Shown: piece by piece, positions 1 to 10,400 of the stretch
Layout: each line of letters begins with the position of its first letter
Position numbering within the stretch: the stretch's first letter is position 1
Translations under genes and position numbers: made by a program
Notes under the pieces: generated by a model
Seen by the model: the letters and a program-made list of their open reading frames with translations, nothing else
Databases searched by the model: none
What the model was told of the DNA's origin: nothing
Source of the DNA: Serratia symbiotica
GTDB taxonomy: Bacteria; Pseudomonadota; Gammaproteobacteria; Enterobacterales; Enterobacteriaceae
NCBI GenBank assembly: GCA_900155695.1
Contig: FUHL01000001.1
Span: 248,001 to 312,000 of the forward strand
DNA: 64,000 nucleotides
Direction of reading: 5' to 3'

Positions 1-164
1 AAAAAGCTGTAGAAAATATCCAATTACGTGGTGTTCCAACTATACTTGTAAACGGGAAATATATAGTTAAAAATGACGGGCTGGATAGTAGCTCAATGGA
101 TACTTATGTAAAACAGTTTATAGATGTTGTAAAATTTTTAAGTAACAAAAATAGGTTCAAATAA
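1..164 (+). CDS. dsbA: Thiol:disulfide interchange protein DsbA, C-terminal part (cut by window edge)
   Basis: The window opens inside this gene; the first two bases finish a codon begun outside. The visible 53 residues read ...LRGVPTILVNGKY... and end at TAA 162-164. This matches the end of DsbA, including the cis-proline loop (GVPT) that lies opposite the CXXC active site; the CXXC itself is outside the window. DsbA is the periplasmic oxidase that introduces disulfides into exported proteins. In E. coli dsbA also lies upstream of polA on the same strand, which supports the call. Likely clients in this window are the fimbrial subunit and the usher, both of which carry paired cysteines; that link is inference. 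No truncation is visible in the part shown. Confidence 0.88.
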   Translation, partial: KAVENIQLRGVPTILVNGKYIVKNDGLDSSSMDTYVKQFIDVVKFLSNKNRFK

Positions 165-663
165 AAAATAAATGTTTTCTATGAAAAGCTCTTTTCTTAT
201 CATCATATTTTAAATATTGCGTAAAATTTTAATTTTTTTGCATGAGCGATATATTAAATATAGATATAATAGCAGGATATAATTTGCTTATGTTATCTAT
301 ATAGCTATTAATATCTATATAGCTATTAAGATTTAAGATAAATTACCTTAATGTTTTTATTAGATATAATTAGAGTAAGATAAATTTTATTCAGAGAATA
401 GTACAATGTATCATTTTCTACCTAAAGACGACTTTCTATTAAGAGAATAAATAATATATCTTGATTTGATTTTAATTTAAAACTTACTTACCATGTATTA
501 TTTAAACCTTAATTACTGTGCATTAAAGTATTGAACATAATCAATCGTGTAACATGTTAGAATACTATAAGATGACTTTAATTTTTCATAATATATTAAC
601 ATTCCTTTCTTTAGGATAGCTAAAGTATGATGATAGTAATATGTAATCATGCTTAAAAAAATC
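165..663. other. AT-rich intergenic region dsbA-polA
   Basis: No open frame with recognisable homology on either strand. In E. coli this interval holds yihF and yihG; neither is detectable here. The only structure is a perfect 18-bp tandem duplication at 294-329. Confidence 0.7.
294..329. repeat. Perfect tandem duplication, 18 bp x 2
   Basis: The unit tatctatatagctattaa occurs at 294-311 and again at 312-329 without mismatch. It resembles a slippage product in non-coding DNA. Confidence 0.85.
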
Positions 664-1545
664 ATGGCCAATATAATTAAGCAACTATTGCTCTTAGTTG
701 ATGGTTCTTCCTACCTATATCGAGCGTATCATGCTTATCCACTTTTGCGAAATTCAGCAGGTGAACCAACTGGAGCAATATATGGTGTATTAAATATGCT
801 GCGTAGCTTATTGCGGCAATATCAACCAAGCCGCCTTGCAGTAGTATTTGATGCTCAAGGTAAAACTTTTCGTAATGCACTATTCAACGAGTACAAAGCT
901 CATCGTCTACCAATGCCAGAGACTCTCTGTGCGCAAGTCGAACCACTACATCAAATACTTAAAGCTATAGAAATTCCGATAATAGTTATGCCAGGTGTCG
1001 AGGCAGATGATGTGATCGGAACGTTAGCGCTAGAAGCTGAAACCACTGGTGATTCAGTATTGATTAGTACTGGAGATAAGGACATGGCTCAATTAGTCAC
1101 TTCTAATGTGAGGCTAATTAATACTACGAACAATACTGTACTAGGGCCGCAAGAAATATATGATAAATATAGTATTCCACCTAAGTTGATCATCGATTTC
1201 TTGGCATTAATGGGTGATGCTTCAGATAATATTCCTGGTGTCATAGGGATTGGTAAGAAAACTGCACAGGCTCTCTTACAGGGCATTGGTGGATTAGATG
1301 CCATATATAATAACCTAAATAGCATAGCTAAGCTTGGATTTCGTGGAGCTAAGACCACGGCGGTTAAATTAGAGGAACAAAAAGATATAGCTTACCTTTC
1401 CTATAAACTGGCAATAATTAAAACTAATCTACAATTAGAAATTTCGTACCTAGACCTAAAAAGGTCTACACCTAATCTTGACGTCATACAGAAACTATTT
1501 GAACATTATGCATTTAAAAAACTCGTTAGCAGATATAGCAATTGA
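664..1545 (+). CDS. polA: Residual 5'-3' exonuclease (flap nuclease) part of DNA polymerase I
   Basis: An open frame of 293 residues covering the N-terminal 5'-nuclease domain of Pol I. The metal-binding acidic residues of the family are all present: [42 protein letters not shown] and [12 protein letters not shown], followed by a helix-hairpin-helix [11 protein letters not shown]. The frame stops in the linker before the Klenow fragment. I place the start at ATG 664 because [14 protein letters not shown] aligns with the E. coli N-terminus; an in-frame ATG at 649 would add five residues, and neither has a strong ribosome binding site. The product could remove RNA primers and process flaps without polymerising. 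Some reduced symbionts such as Buchnera keep only this domain. Whether it is expressed is inference. Confidence 0.75.
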   Translation: MANIIKQLLLLVDGSSYLYRAYHAYPLLRNSAGEPTGAIYGVLNMLRSLLRQYQPSRLAVVFDAQGKTFRNALFNEYKAHRLPMPETLCAQVEPLHQILKAIEIPIIVMPGVEADDVIGTLALEAETTGDSVLISTGDKDMAQLVTSNVRLINTTNNTVLGPQEIYDKYSIPPKLIIDFLALMGDASDNIPGVIGIGKKTAQALLQGIGGLDAIYNNLNSIAKLGFRGAKTTAVKLEEQKDIAYLSYKLAIIKTNLQLEISYLDLKRSTPNLDVIQKLFEHYAFKKLVSRYSN

Positions 1546-3452
1546 TACTATGTTTAGAGCAAAGCCTAAAAATAGCCAGTATAACGCAGTTAACTACAGT
1601 GGAAAAAATGCAAGTCATAGAGGATGGTTTACCATTTCAAGATAGTTATATCGCTATTTTGGATAACGATACTTTTAATTATTGGTTGCAACTGTTGCAA
1701 AAGTCCAATGTATTTTCCTTTAATACGGAAACTGATGAATTAAATATACTGAGCACCAACATCATTGGTTTATCATTTGCGGTAGTGCCAGGCAAAGCCG
1801 TGTATTTACCGGTAGCACATGAGTATCTATATGTACCAGAACAGTTAACTCTCGACTATGTCTTGGCAAAACTTAAGCCGCTATTAGAAGATGCAAAAGT
1901 ACTAAAAATTGGAGAGAATTTACAGTGCAATATTAGTGTATTGATTCGATATGGAATTAATCTGCGTGGCATTGCCTATGACACTATGTTATAATCCTAT
2001 GTGCTCAATAGCGTAGGTGATGTTTATAATATAATTAACTTAGCAAATCGTTATCTGAGTTATAACACTATTAATCTTAATAAATTTGCTAGAAAAAGTA
2101 AAAATAAATTAAGATTCCATCAGATTTACTTAGCACATGCTACGCTATATGCAGCGGAATATATCGATATTACGATACGGTTACATTTAGCTCTGTGGAA
2201 GCCACTGAAGAAAATCCCCGATTTATTGAGAGTATTTAATGAGCTTGAAATACCTCTCATAACAGTATTGTCTAATATCGAATGCAAAGGCGTATTAATT
2301 AATCCAAATATTTTATTGCTACATTCTAGGGAACTAACAAAAAGATTAGCTAAGTTAGAGATGCAGGCGCACACATTGGCAGGAGAAAAATTTAATTTGG
2401 CATCTCAAAAGCAACTACAGTCTATTCTCTATGAAAAGCAAAAATTGCCTGTACTCAAGAAAACTCCTGGTGGGGGCTCTATCAACTAATGAAGAGGTTT
2501 TAAGTGTATTATCTAGAGATCATACATTACCAAAGATAATACTAGAACATCTCTTTTTAGCAAAACTCAAAACAACTTTTACCGATAAGTTGCCATTGAT
2601 GATTAATCCGATCAGCGGTAGGGTACATACTTCGTACCATCATGCAGTAACTGCTACTGGGCGTCTTTCTTCTAGCGACCATAATCTTCCATTTCCAGTT
2701 CGTCATGATAACGGTAGGCGGATTCGTAGAGCTTTCATTGCTTCTGATGGATATTGCATCATGTCTGCTGAATATGCGCAAATCGCACTGCGTATTATGG
2801 CTTATCTATCAAAAGATGCGGGTTTATTGAAAGCATTTTCCTGTGGTATAGATATTCACTGTACTACAGCAGATGAAGTATTTGGCGTGTCTGTAGATAA
2901 AGTCACGCTAGAACAAAGGCGTGAAACAAAAGTAATTAACTTTAGATTAATTTATGGCATCAGCGCTTTTAGCCTAGCTCGCAAGTTAGGTATTGCTCAT
3001 AGAGAAGCCAAACGATATATCGAATGCTACTTTAAACGTTATCCTGGTATATTAAATTATATAAAAGGCACTAAGCAACAAGCATCTGACAGGGTTTTGT
3101 TACAACTCTAGCAGGAGGTCGTATATATCTTCCAGATATCTGTCACAGAAATGGGATATATCGAAAAGCTGTAGAACGTATGGCGATTAATGCTCGGATA
3201 CAGGGTACAGCTGAAGATATAATTAAGCATGCAATGATTAAGGTTAATACTTGAATACAGGCGCAAGAACAGCCGTTAATATGTATTATTATGCAAGTAC
3301 ATTATGAATTAGTATTTGAAGTACATGAATCAGTGATGGAGCCCTCAAGCCAATGCATCCGTGAGATAATGGAAATTAGTATGGTATTAGAAGAGGTGCC
3401 AATGAAAGTGAATATAGGTATTGGTGCAAACTGGGGCGAAGCTCACTTATAA
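664..3452 (+). pseudogene. polA: DNA polymerase I, frameshifted and interrupted
   Basis: Homology to full-length Pol I runs through to GIGANWGEAHL at the TAA of 3450-3452, in three reading frames. Disruptions seen: a frameshift near 1535 in the interdomain linker; an in-frame TAA at 1992-1994 where GAA (DTML-E-SYVLNSV) is expected; a +1 shift in the five-G run 2472-2476 (KKTPGG region); a -1 shift near 3090; and a TGA at 3252-3254 where TGG is expected. The polymerase signatures are also altered: motif A reads EYAQIALR instead of DYSQIELR, motif B reads NFRLIYG instead of NFGLIYG, and motif C reads QVHYELVFE instead of QVHDELVFE, so both catalytic aspartates are gone. Only the 5'-nuclease segment stays open. 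engB follows on the opposite strand, as in E. coli. Confidence 0.93.
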
Positions 3453-3557
3453 TTAGCTGTATTAAAAATAATTACATGCAGATGCTTGTTATTATTACAT
3501 TGTAAGTATTCATTATTTATATCTTTCTTCTTCTTGCTATAGGACGTCTCAGGATAT

Positions 3558-4178
3558 CTAATTAAACCATGTATTCAATTTTTGAATGAGCATTATAACA
3601 CCACTTTTATTTCTTGCAGAAAATGTTTCGACTGGAATATTATATATAAAGTGCAACATAGCTTGACGTACCATATTAAGCTGGGTTTTACGCGCGTGAG
3701 CACTAAGCTTATCATCCTTAGCTAACAATGCTAATAGTGGTCTTCTTGCCTTAATCGCCAAATGTATTACTTCCTTGTCAAGGTCTTGTAAGGGATGACG
3801 AATATCCATTATTACTACGATCCCTTTTAAACAATTGCGTATAAACAAGTATTCACCTAGTGTGCTTTGCCATTTCATTTTTATTTTTTTTGGCAGTTTA
3901 GCATAGCCATAACCTGGTAAATCTACTAATCTGTATCCCTTTTCAATTTCAAAGATATTAATGAGTTGAGTACATCCTGGTGTTTTGCTAGTACGCGCCA
4001 GTTTTTTTTGATTTGTGAGAGCGTTCAAAACGCTAGATTTACCAGCGTTGGAACGACCAGTAAATGCTACCTCAATACCTGAATCTTCTGGAAGATGGTC
4101 AATATCTGGCGAACTGGTAAGGAATGACGCAAGATGATACTTGTAATTTTTGCTATTCAAAATATGATCCTTGATCAT
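3558..4178 (-). CDS. engB: Ribosome biogenesis GTP-binding protein EngB (YihA/YsxC)
   Basis: 206 residues with the GTPase motifs in order: G1 [15 protein letters not shown]3 [11 protein letters not shown], and a G4 reading AKDDKL where E. coli has TKAD; the K and D contacting guanine are kept. EngB is a TRAFAC-class GTPase needed for 50S subunit assembly and is essential in E. coli. The gene converges on the polA remnant with a 105-bp gap. In E. coli that gap encodes the small RNA Spot 42 (spf); nothing resembling it is visible here. The start is the ATG giving [19 protein letters not shown], which matches the family N-terminus. Confidence 0.96.
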   Translation of the reverse strand: MIKDHILNSKNYKYHLASFLTSSPDIDHLPEDSGIEVAFTGRSNAGKSSVLNALTNQKKLARTSKTPGCTQLINIFEIEKGYRLVDLPGYGYAKLPKKIKMKWQSTLGEYLFIRNCLKGIVVIMDIRHPLQDLDKEVIHLAIKARRPLLALLAKDDKLSAHARKTQLNMVRQAMLHFIYNIPVETFSARNKSGVIMLIQKLNTWFN

Positions 4179-4697
4179 AGATAAATTACTAATTCAAACG
4201 TTAGTCAAGATAAAAGAATATATTTCCATATTGTTAAGGAATCGTTTAGTATTGATTGGTATATGTATCCTAAATAATACAGCCAATATACATTTTGTAA
4301 TAGTGTTTCTTTAGTAATATTCAAGCTATACTTAAATTATATCTTACATCTAATTATGAGATAAGACCATATTTATCAATACTAGAGCATTACTAAATTA
4401 CTTGTAGAATACTAAAGTATAAATTAAAACACTAAGATTACATGAACTAGATATTAGTTCGAATATTATTTTTAATAATTATACTAAGAATCGAGACAGA
4501 TTATAATCAATAAGATAGCAAGGCATTTTCAAATTAATAAAGTAGCAATAAATATGAATATATTTGAGTATATCACTTTTAAATATTAAATAATGGTTAC
4601 TATTTTTATATGGATAGTGTGTTCTAATTCTTATTATTTTTATCTGTCTACTAAAGATCATCTATAATTAGAACGGTCTTTGTTATTTAAAGTAGTA

Positions 4698-4909
4698 AAG
4701 GCTGCATTGTTGAGCGTGGTGAACATATTACATTATTAGACGAGCAAAGTGTCTATGCACAATTGTATCGTTTGCAGTTTAGCCAAGAATGATAGACTGC
4801 ATTTGGTCAGGCAGATCTTGGCTTTATCTTATACTGCTAACATTGTCTTGTTTATATGGCCTCGTCAGTACATGAATACGCCTCAGTTATCATTGTGGCT
4901 TGCGTAAAA
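4698..4909 (+). repeat. Duplicated fragment of the msbA 3' end and lpxK 5' end
   Basis: This 212-bp stretch aligns without gaps to 8340-8551 at a constant offset of 3642 bp. I count six mismatches (about 97% identity). It contains the last codons of msbA, the msbA stop/lpxK start overlap, and about the first 40 codons of lpxK. In the copy the lpxK frame is closed by a TGA where the source has TTA (source context GTACATTAATACG), so it cannot encode LpxK. Similarity drops abruptly at both edges, which points to a discrete duplicative insertion and not to an eroded whole-gene duplicate. Confidence 0.93.
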
Positions 4910-5054
4910 TAAGAATTAATCTCTGTCTGATATTAAAATAAACTATATATTAATATTTATTTTTTATTCTATATTTTTAGTATTGGAAGCTATCGAAATG
5001 AAGATGCATCTATAAAATATATATTGATTTTATTTACCCACAAAGAAATATAAC

Positions 5055-5074
5055 CCATGATGGCTGCATCATGG
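5055..5074. repeat. 8-bp perfect hairpin
   Basis: CCATGATG - gctg - CATCATGG. It lies in non-coding DNA 63 bp before a longer palindrome; no T-tract follows directly on either strand. Confidence 0.6.
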
Positions 5075-5136
5075 ATTGGGCACTGAGCTATTACTTAAAA
5101 ATTTTATTACATTCATTTCAATAGTCGACCATAAAA

Positions 5137-5173
5137 TATCATTGCCATAATATCTAATATTATGGCAATGATA
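5137..5173. repeat. Perfect 17-bp palindrome with 3-nt centre
   Basis: Arm TATCATTGCCATAATAT (5137-5153), centre cta, and its exact reverse complement (5157-5173). Read on the minus strand the hairpin is followed by a short T-run (TTTTATGG), so it could be a fossil terminator of a lost minus-strand gene. No gene ends near it now. Confidence 0.75.
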
Positions 5174-6638
5174 CAGATTAGTTTGATGACAATTGAATTA
5201 AACTTTATAATCAATCTATTTATAATGAAAAAGTTACTTAATAAAGTATTCTAAAATAATCACATGTTGGAAAAGTTTATCATATAAATGATTGAATATT
5301 TAATGCTTCGTAAGCCTTGATATATAAATCTAAGTGTTGCATTAAGGATTGAAATAAATTATTTTGCATGATCATTCAATAATAAAAATAAATTGTTTTA
5401 CTTTATATTTTGTATGCATCTTTGCGACTATAACAATCCAGCTTTTACTTTTTATGCATTGCGTAATAAAAATGAGTTATTGATATTTATATATAAATGA
5501 TTAAAGAAAAATATTTATTGATTAATAAGATAGAATAGATTATTCACTATTTTACCGTCGCTAATACCGTATAAATTATTAAAACAGAAAGGATATAGGC
5601 AAAGTTCTGTTAGTACTTAAAAAAATAAATTTAGTTATTCGCAACGTATAAAATAGTCGCTAAGATAGTACGTGTCTGATTGCTAGCACTATTAGATTTG
5701 ATAATATTCGTTTTACAATTAGTATTGGGGCATGCACTAACTGCAAGTGGTAAAATAAAATACTAATTTTATACATATTATGTAGTAAAACACTCTCTAA
5801 AAATTCTAAAAACCATATACACAAGAACAAATCAAATGATTAACTAGTTGGCATTTTTATAAACATTAATTCTTATAAACGTTAATAATACATGCTATGT
5901 ACCAATAGCAATGTAGCCAATAATCTTATGGGGAAACAATATTATACAAATAAAAACCTTGTGACTCTTTATTGTTTGTCTCTTATATTTATATCTTTTA
6001 ATGATTAAATAAAATTATATTTCTTGAATAAGTTTCGCGTTTTTTAATAAAATTTATCGGCATTAGCAATGATTCTATTTAATATAAATTCTAAACAATA
6101 TCATATACATTATAGTAGGCATTGCAGGTATTTCATTTAAAATAATGGGTATATCAACACTGGATTAAAATTATTTTTGATTCCTATATATCCTACGATA
6201 TAACGTTATATTTTACCCCCAATTTAATGGAAAATAATATATATTTCAATATGATTGTATAATAATTAAAAACAGGTTATGTGGTATAACCATATAGACA
6301 ATAAAGTTTGATATAGGACTATAATTGTAGGCGTATAATAAAATTATTCTTATAATAATGACTTTTATATAATATACGCGATATCTTTTCAATATCGCTG
6401 TATTGAGATTCAATTTCACCTGAAATAGTCTTAATTTTAGTATTTTAATTCTTATCAATGCGTATCACCTATGGCCATGCTGTATCTGCAGATATTTAGC
6501 AAATGACATTTTATAACGCGATACTTCCTACCTAAAAATAGTTATTAGTGCTTTTATACTCATCAGCAAATGATAAGACTATACTAAAGCATTCAGTCTC
6601 TATAAGTACTACTAGTAATTTAACGTAGCAGGTAAATC

Positions 6639-6686
6639 ATGAGTAAAATAATCCGCTATTTCTTAATGAAGATGGTCTTTAAATGA
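6639..6686 (+). CDS. Possible 15-codon leader peptide coupled to msbA
   Basis: An ATG at 6639 preceded by AGG (GCAGGTAAATC) opens a 15-residue frame, [15 protein letters not shown]. Its TGA (6684-6686) overlaps the two candidate msbA start codons in AAATGATG. msbA has no clear ribosome binding site of its own, so translational coupling is plausible. It may equally be a chance frame or the remnant tail of a lost upstream gene (ycaI in E. coli). Confidence 0.3.
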   Translation: MSKIIRYFLMKMVFK

Positions 6687-8434
6687 TGAAAAATAATGAT
6701 TTATCAAATTGGCAAACTTTTCTTCGTCTATGGCCGATGATTACGCCTTTTAGAATAGGATTAATTGTAGCTGGTATTGCATTAATTATCAATGCATCCA
6801 GCGATGCATTTATGCTATCTTTGCTGAAGCCTTTACTAGATGAAGGTTTTGGGAAAACTGAGTATAATATCCTTAAGTGGATGCCAATAGGTGTTATTGG
6901 TTTGATGATATTGCGAGGTACAACTAGCTTTATTTCTAGCTATTGTATTTCATGGGTCTCTGGTATGGTTGTCATGCATATGCGTTGCCGTCTATTTGGA
7001 CATATGATGAAAATGCCAGTTGCTTTTTTTGATCAACAGTCAACTGGCACGTTACTATCTCGTATTACTTATGATTCCGAACAAGTTGCTTCATCCTCTT
7101 CTAGTGCATTAGTTACTGTAGTGCGTGAGAGTGCGTCAATTATTGCACTATTCTGCATGATGTTTTACTATAGTTGGCAGCTTTCAATAATTCTAATCGT
7201 TTTATCTCTTATAGTCTCAATTGCAATTAGAATTGTATCTAATCGATTTCTTAATATTAGCAAAAATATGCAAAATACTATGGGGCAAGTAACAACCAGT
7301 GCTGAGCAAATGTTGCATGGGCATAAGGAAGTGCTAATTTTTGGAAGACAGAAGATCGAAACCGAACGGTTTAAATCGGTTAGCAACCGTATGCGTCAAC
7401 AAGGCATGAAGTTAGTATCTGCCTCCTCTATCTCTGATCCCATAATTCAACTTATTGCATCTTTAGCCTTATCCTTTGTACTTTATGCTGCTAGCTTTCC
7501 GAGTGTAATGGAGACACTTACCGCTGGTACTATTACCGTAGTTTTCTCTTCTATGATTGCCTTAATGCGCCCATTAAAATCATTAACTAATGTCAATGCT
7601 CAGTTCCAGCGCGGCATGGCCGCTTGCCAAGCTTTATTTTCAATTTTAGATACGGATCAGGAGAAAGATACTGGCATTCGTCAAGTGGTACGTGCGAAAG
7701 GTGATATTGAATTTAATAATGTAACTTTCTATTATCCAGGTAAAGACATACCAGCACTACGTGATATAAATTTGAGTATTTCAGAAGGTAAGACTGTTGC
7801 ATTGGTCGGGCGATCTGGTTCAGGCAAATCAACAATTGCTCACTTGTTAACTCGTTTTTATGATATTCAAGAAGGTAAGATATTGATGGATGGATATGAC
7901 CTTCGTGAATATACATTGGCTTCTCTACGTAATCAGGTAGCGTTAGTTTCACAAAACGTTCATCTATTCAATGATACCATTGCTAATAATATCGCCTATG
8001 CACATGAAGCATGCTATAGTCGTATAGAGATAGAAAAAGCAGCACGTATGGCTTACGCGATGGACTTTATTGATAAGATGGAAAATCGATTAGATACAAT
8101 AATCGGTGAGAATGGTGTAACACTCTCTAGTGGCCAAAGACAACGTATTGCTATAGCACGTGCATTGCTACGCGATTGCCCTATATTAATCTTAGATGAG
8201 GCTACTTCAGCACTGGATCCTGAATCTGAGCGTGCTATTCAATCTGCATTAGACGAATTACAGAAAGATCGTACTTCGTTAATAATAGCGCACAGGCTGT
8301 CAACAATTGAAAAGGCAGATGAAATCCTAGTCATTGAAGAAGGCCGCATTGTTGAGCGTGGTGAACATATTACATTATTAGACGAGCAAGGTGTCTATGC
8401 ACAATTGTATCGTTTGCAGTTTAGCCAAGAATGA
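6683..8434 (+). CDS. msbA: Lipid A export ATP-binding/permease protein MsbA
   Basis: 583 residues (E. coli 582). This ABC exporter flips the lipid A core across the inner membrane for LPS assembly. The N-terminal half is the six-helix transmembrane domain with the family stretch [19 protein letters not shown]. The nucleotide-binding domain has Walker [11 protein letters not shown]-loop VSQNVHLF, signature LSSGQRQR, Walker [13 protein letters not shown] and the H-loop AHRLST. The signature differs from the usual LSGGQ by one glycine-to-serine change that the ABC family tolerates. The start may be ATG 6683 or 6686. The gene overlaps lpxK by ATGA, the conserved operon arrangement. LPS transport is therefore likely still active. 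Confidence 0.98.
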   Translation: MMKNNDLSNWQTFLRLWPMITPFRIGLIVAGIALIINASSDAFMLSLLKPLLDEGFGKTEYNILKWMPIGVIGLMILRGTTSFISSYCISWVSGMVVMHMRCRLFGHMMKMPVAFFDQQSTGTLLSRITYDSEQVASSSSSALVTVVRESASIIALFCMMFYYSWQLSIILIVLSLIVSIAIRIVSNRFLNISKNMQNTMGQVTTSAEQMLHGHKEVLIFGRQKIETERFKSVSNRMRQQGMKLVSASSISDPIIQLIASLALSFVLYAASFPSVMETLTAGTITVVFSSMIALMRPLKSLTNVNAQFQRGMAACQALFSILDTDQEKDTGIRQVVRAKGDIEFNNVTFYYPGKDIPALRDINLSISEGKTVALVGRSGSGKSTIAHLLTRFYDIQEGKILMDGYDLREYTLASLRNQVALVSQNVHLFNDTIANNIAYAHEACYSRIEIEKAARMAYAMDFIDKMENRLDTIIGENGVTLSSGQRQRIAIARALLRDCPILILDEATSALDPESERAIQSALDELQKDRTSLIIAHRLSTIEKADEILVIEEGRIVERGEHITLLDEQGVYAQLYRLQFSQE

Positions 8435-8551
8435 TAGACCGCATTTGGTCGGGCAGATCTTGGCTTTATCTTATACTGCTACCATTGTCTTGTTTATATG
8501 GCCTCGTCAGTACATTAATACGCCTCAGTTATCATTGTGGCTTGCGTAAAA
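8340..8551 (+). repeat. Source copy of the 212-bp msbA/lpxK duplication
   Basis: Functional counterpart of 4698-4909, spanning the end of msbA, the ATGA overlap and the start of lpxK. Both genes are open through this copy. Confidence 0.9.
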
Positions 8552-9417
8552 GATGGTGTGCACCGGTTCCTGTAGTAATAGTTGGAAATCTTACCTCTGG
8601 TGGTAATGGAAAAACACCAATAGTAATTTGGTTAGTCAAGCAGTTAAAGCAACGAGGTTACCGGGTAGGTGTAGTATCCAGAGGTTACGGCGGAAAATCT
8701 ACGATTTATCCATTGTTACTGAGCAAATATACCTCTCCATATGAAGCCGGAGATGAGCCTGTAGTAATTTACCAGCGTACTGGTGCCCCAGTAGCAATTG
8801 CGCCTAAACGATATGAGGCAATTCAATTATTATTACAGAAATATCAGCTTGATCTAGTGATTGCTGATGATGGTTTACAGCATTATGCATTACAACGTGA
8901 TTTCGAAATAGTTGTTATTGACGGAATACGTCGCTTCGGTAACGGCTGGTGGCTACCAGCAGGGCCTATGCGTGAAAGATCAAAACGACTCAATAGTGTC
9001 GATGTGTGTATTTCTAATGGTGATCGAGCACATGTAGGGGAAATAACGATGCAACTGCATGCAAGTGAAGCAGTCAATATGTTCAGTGGTCAGCGTTGTT
9101 CGGTAGTTGAATTAACACATGTAGTTGCAGTGGCAGGCATCGGACATCCTCCTCGTTTTTTTACTATGTTAGAAAAGTTAGGCGCTGATGTTGAAAAAGA
9201 ACTGGCATTTCCTGATCATAAGAATTACACATTAGAATCATTGTTGGCATTGACGACAATAGGGCAAACGTTATTGATGACTGAAAAAGATGCAGTAAAG
9301 TGTCATGCTTTTGCTCAGCCAAACTGGTGGTATCTACCAGTTGATGCTGTACTACCTTATTGTGAAGCAGAAAAACTGCTAAAAAAAATTGAAAGCTTAT
9401 TAATGAATATTGTTTAA
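8431..9417 (+). CDS. lpxK: Tetraacyldisaccharide 4'-kinase LpxK
   Basis: 328 residues, the same length as the E. coli enzyme. LpxK phosphorylates the 4' position of the lipid A disaccharide precursor at the inner membrane, using ATP. The N-terminus carries a membrane-associating hydrophobic segment ([17 protein letters not shown]), then the P-loop [11 protein letters not shown], followed by [17 protein letters not shown] and [16 protein letters not shown], all family hallmarks. The start codon overlaps the msbA stop (ATGA), so the two are probably translationally coupled. A hairpin 34 bp after the stop probably ends the transcript. In E. coli ycaR and kdsB lie further downstream; they are not present here. 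Confidence 0.98.
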   Translation: MIDRIWSGRSWLYLILLPLSCLYGLVSTLIRLSYHCGLRKRWCAPVPVVIVGNLTSGGNGKTPIVIWLVKQLKQRGYRVGVVSRGYGGKSTIYPLLLSKYTSPYEAGDEPVVIYQRTGAPVAIAPKRYEAIQLLLQKYQLDLVIADDGLQHYALQRDFEIVVIDGIRRFGNGWWLPAGPMRERSKRLNSVDVCISNGDRAHVGEITMQLHASEAVNMFSGQRCSVVELTHVVAVAGIGHPPRFFTMLEKLGADVEKELAFPDHKNYTLESLLALTTIGQTLLMTEKDAVKCHAFAQPNWWYLPVDAVLPYCEAEKLLKKIESLLMNIV

Positions 9418-9450
9418 AGAGTTTCTATATCATTATCAAATCTACTTTTT

Positions 9451-9485
9451 AACAATCTTTCCATAATCGAAAGATTGTTTAACTT
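9451..9485 (+). terminator. Intrinsic terminator of msbA-lpxK
   Basis: Perfect 11-bp stem AACAATCTTTC / GAAAGATTGTT around a 7-nt loop, followed by T-rich sequence; it starts 34 bp after the lpxK stop. Confidence 0.75.
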
Positions 9486-9641
9486 TCATTAATTATAATA
9501 CAGGAATAGATAATGGTCAGTACAAATAATTATATTACGTATATCGTACAGTTCTAAACTGTGTTACTATATATTTTATAAAATTTATTTAAAATTATTC
9601 AAAAATTATATATCAGGATATAGTCAAGTGATAATTTTAAT

Positions 9642-9673
9642 TTTTAACTTATGCATCATAAGTTAAAATTTTA
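9642..9673 (+). terminator. Orphan terminator-like palindrome
   Basis: 12-bp perfect stem TTTTAACTTATG / CATAAGTTAAAA with centre cat, followed by TTTTAT. It sits 225 bp beyond lpxK, which already has its own terminator, so it may mark a lost gene. Confidence 0.45.
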
Positions 9674-10400
9674 TTTATGATCATGATCTCTCTTCGTAAA
9701 GAAATTATTTCATAACTATGTTATTCATTCGTATTATGACTATTTATAATAAATTGGGATTTATTGTCAATATCCATGGTAAATAGATAGCTTTTTCTAT
9801 CATTATATTATTATTATGTTTTGAATAACAATTAGTATTATCTATATACAAGAATATAGTATATATTTAAAGTAAAATTTGTAGCTATATATTACATAGC
9901 ATTTCTATTCTCTAAATAAATTATGGTGATGTAATTATAAAGAATTTATTCTTGCTTTATTAAGTATTTTAATTAAATAATAAGAAAGTTTAATTAATCT
10001 ATTTACAATATAAAACATTATTTTTTAATAAAAAAAATATAAAATATATCCTAAAGTTATTGCATATGAAGTTAGTGATAAAGTTATTATCTATAACTTT
10101 TATTATATGTATTTAAAGTAAAAATTATCTTTTTCTTGCTATTGATATGTAAGAGCGTTTTCTATACAAATAGAACTGTATTACAGTATGGAAATGTAAA
10201 AATTTTTTTTGAAAAAAAATAAATTATTTTATTTTCAGCGATAAATATTTTTCTCAATATGCAATTATTCATTAATTCAGGATAGATAGCAATGATGCTA
10301 TCATATTTTTATAATTACTTTATCTATAACAATTAACAGAACAATTTAACGTCAAAAAACAAAAAATTATTTTTTGATCTATCAAATCGTTAATCCTTTC

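Larger units (their letters stand above)
4179..6638. other. 2.5-kb gene desert between engB and msbA
   Basis: No conserved gene. It holds a 212-bp partial copy of the msbA/lpxK junction (4698-4909), an 8-bp hairpin (5055-5074) and a perfect 17-bp palindrome (5137-5173). The open frames at 4479-4661 and 6246-6458 (minus) are low-complexity I/Y/N/K-rich chance frames. Confidence 0.7.
9418..10400. other. Intergenic region lpxK-glyS
   Basis: No coding signal. Besides the lpxK terminator it contains a second AT-rich hairpin with a T-run at 9642-9673. The genes flanking it converge. Confidence 0.7.

Noticed and set aside
4479-4661. 60-codon minus-strand open frame
   Set aside because: Composition is I/Y/N/K-rich as expected of chance frames in AT-rich DNA; no ribosome binding site and no recognisable family.
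6246-6458. 70-codon minus-strand open frame
   Set aside because: Low-complexity I/Y/R/L content typical of chance translation; no homology recognised.
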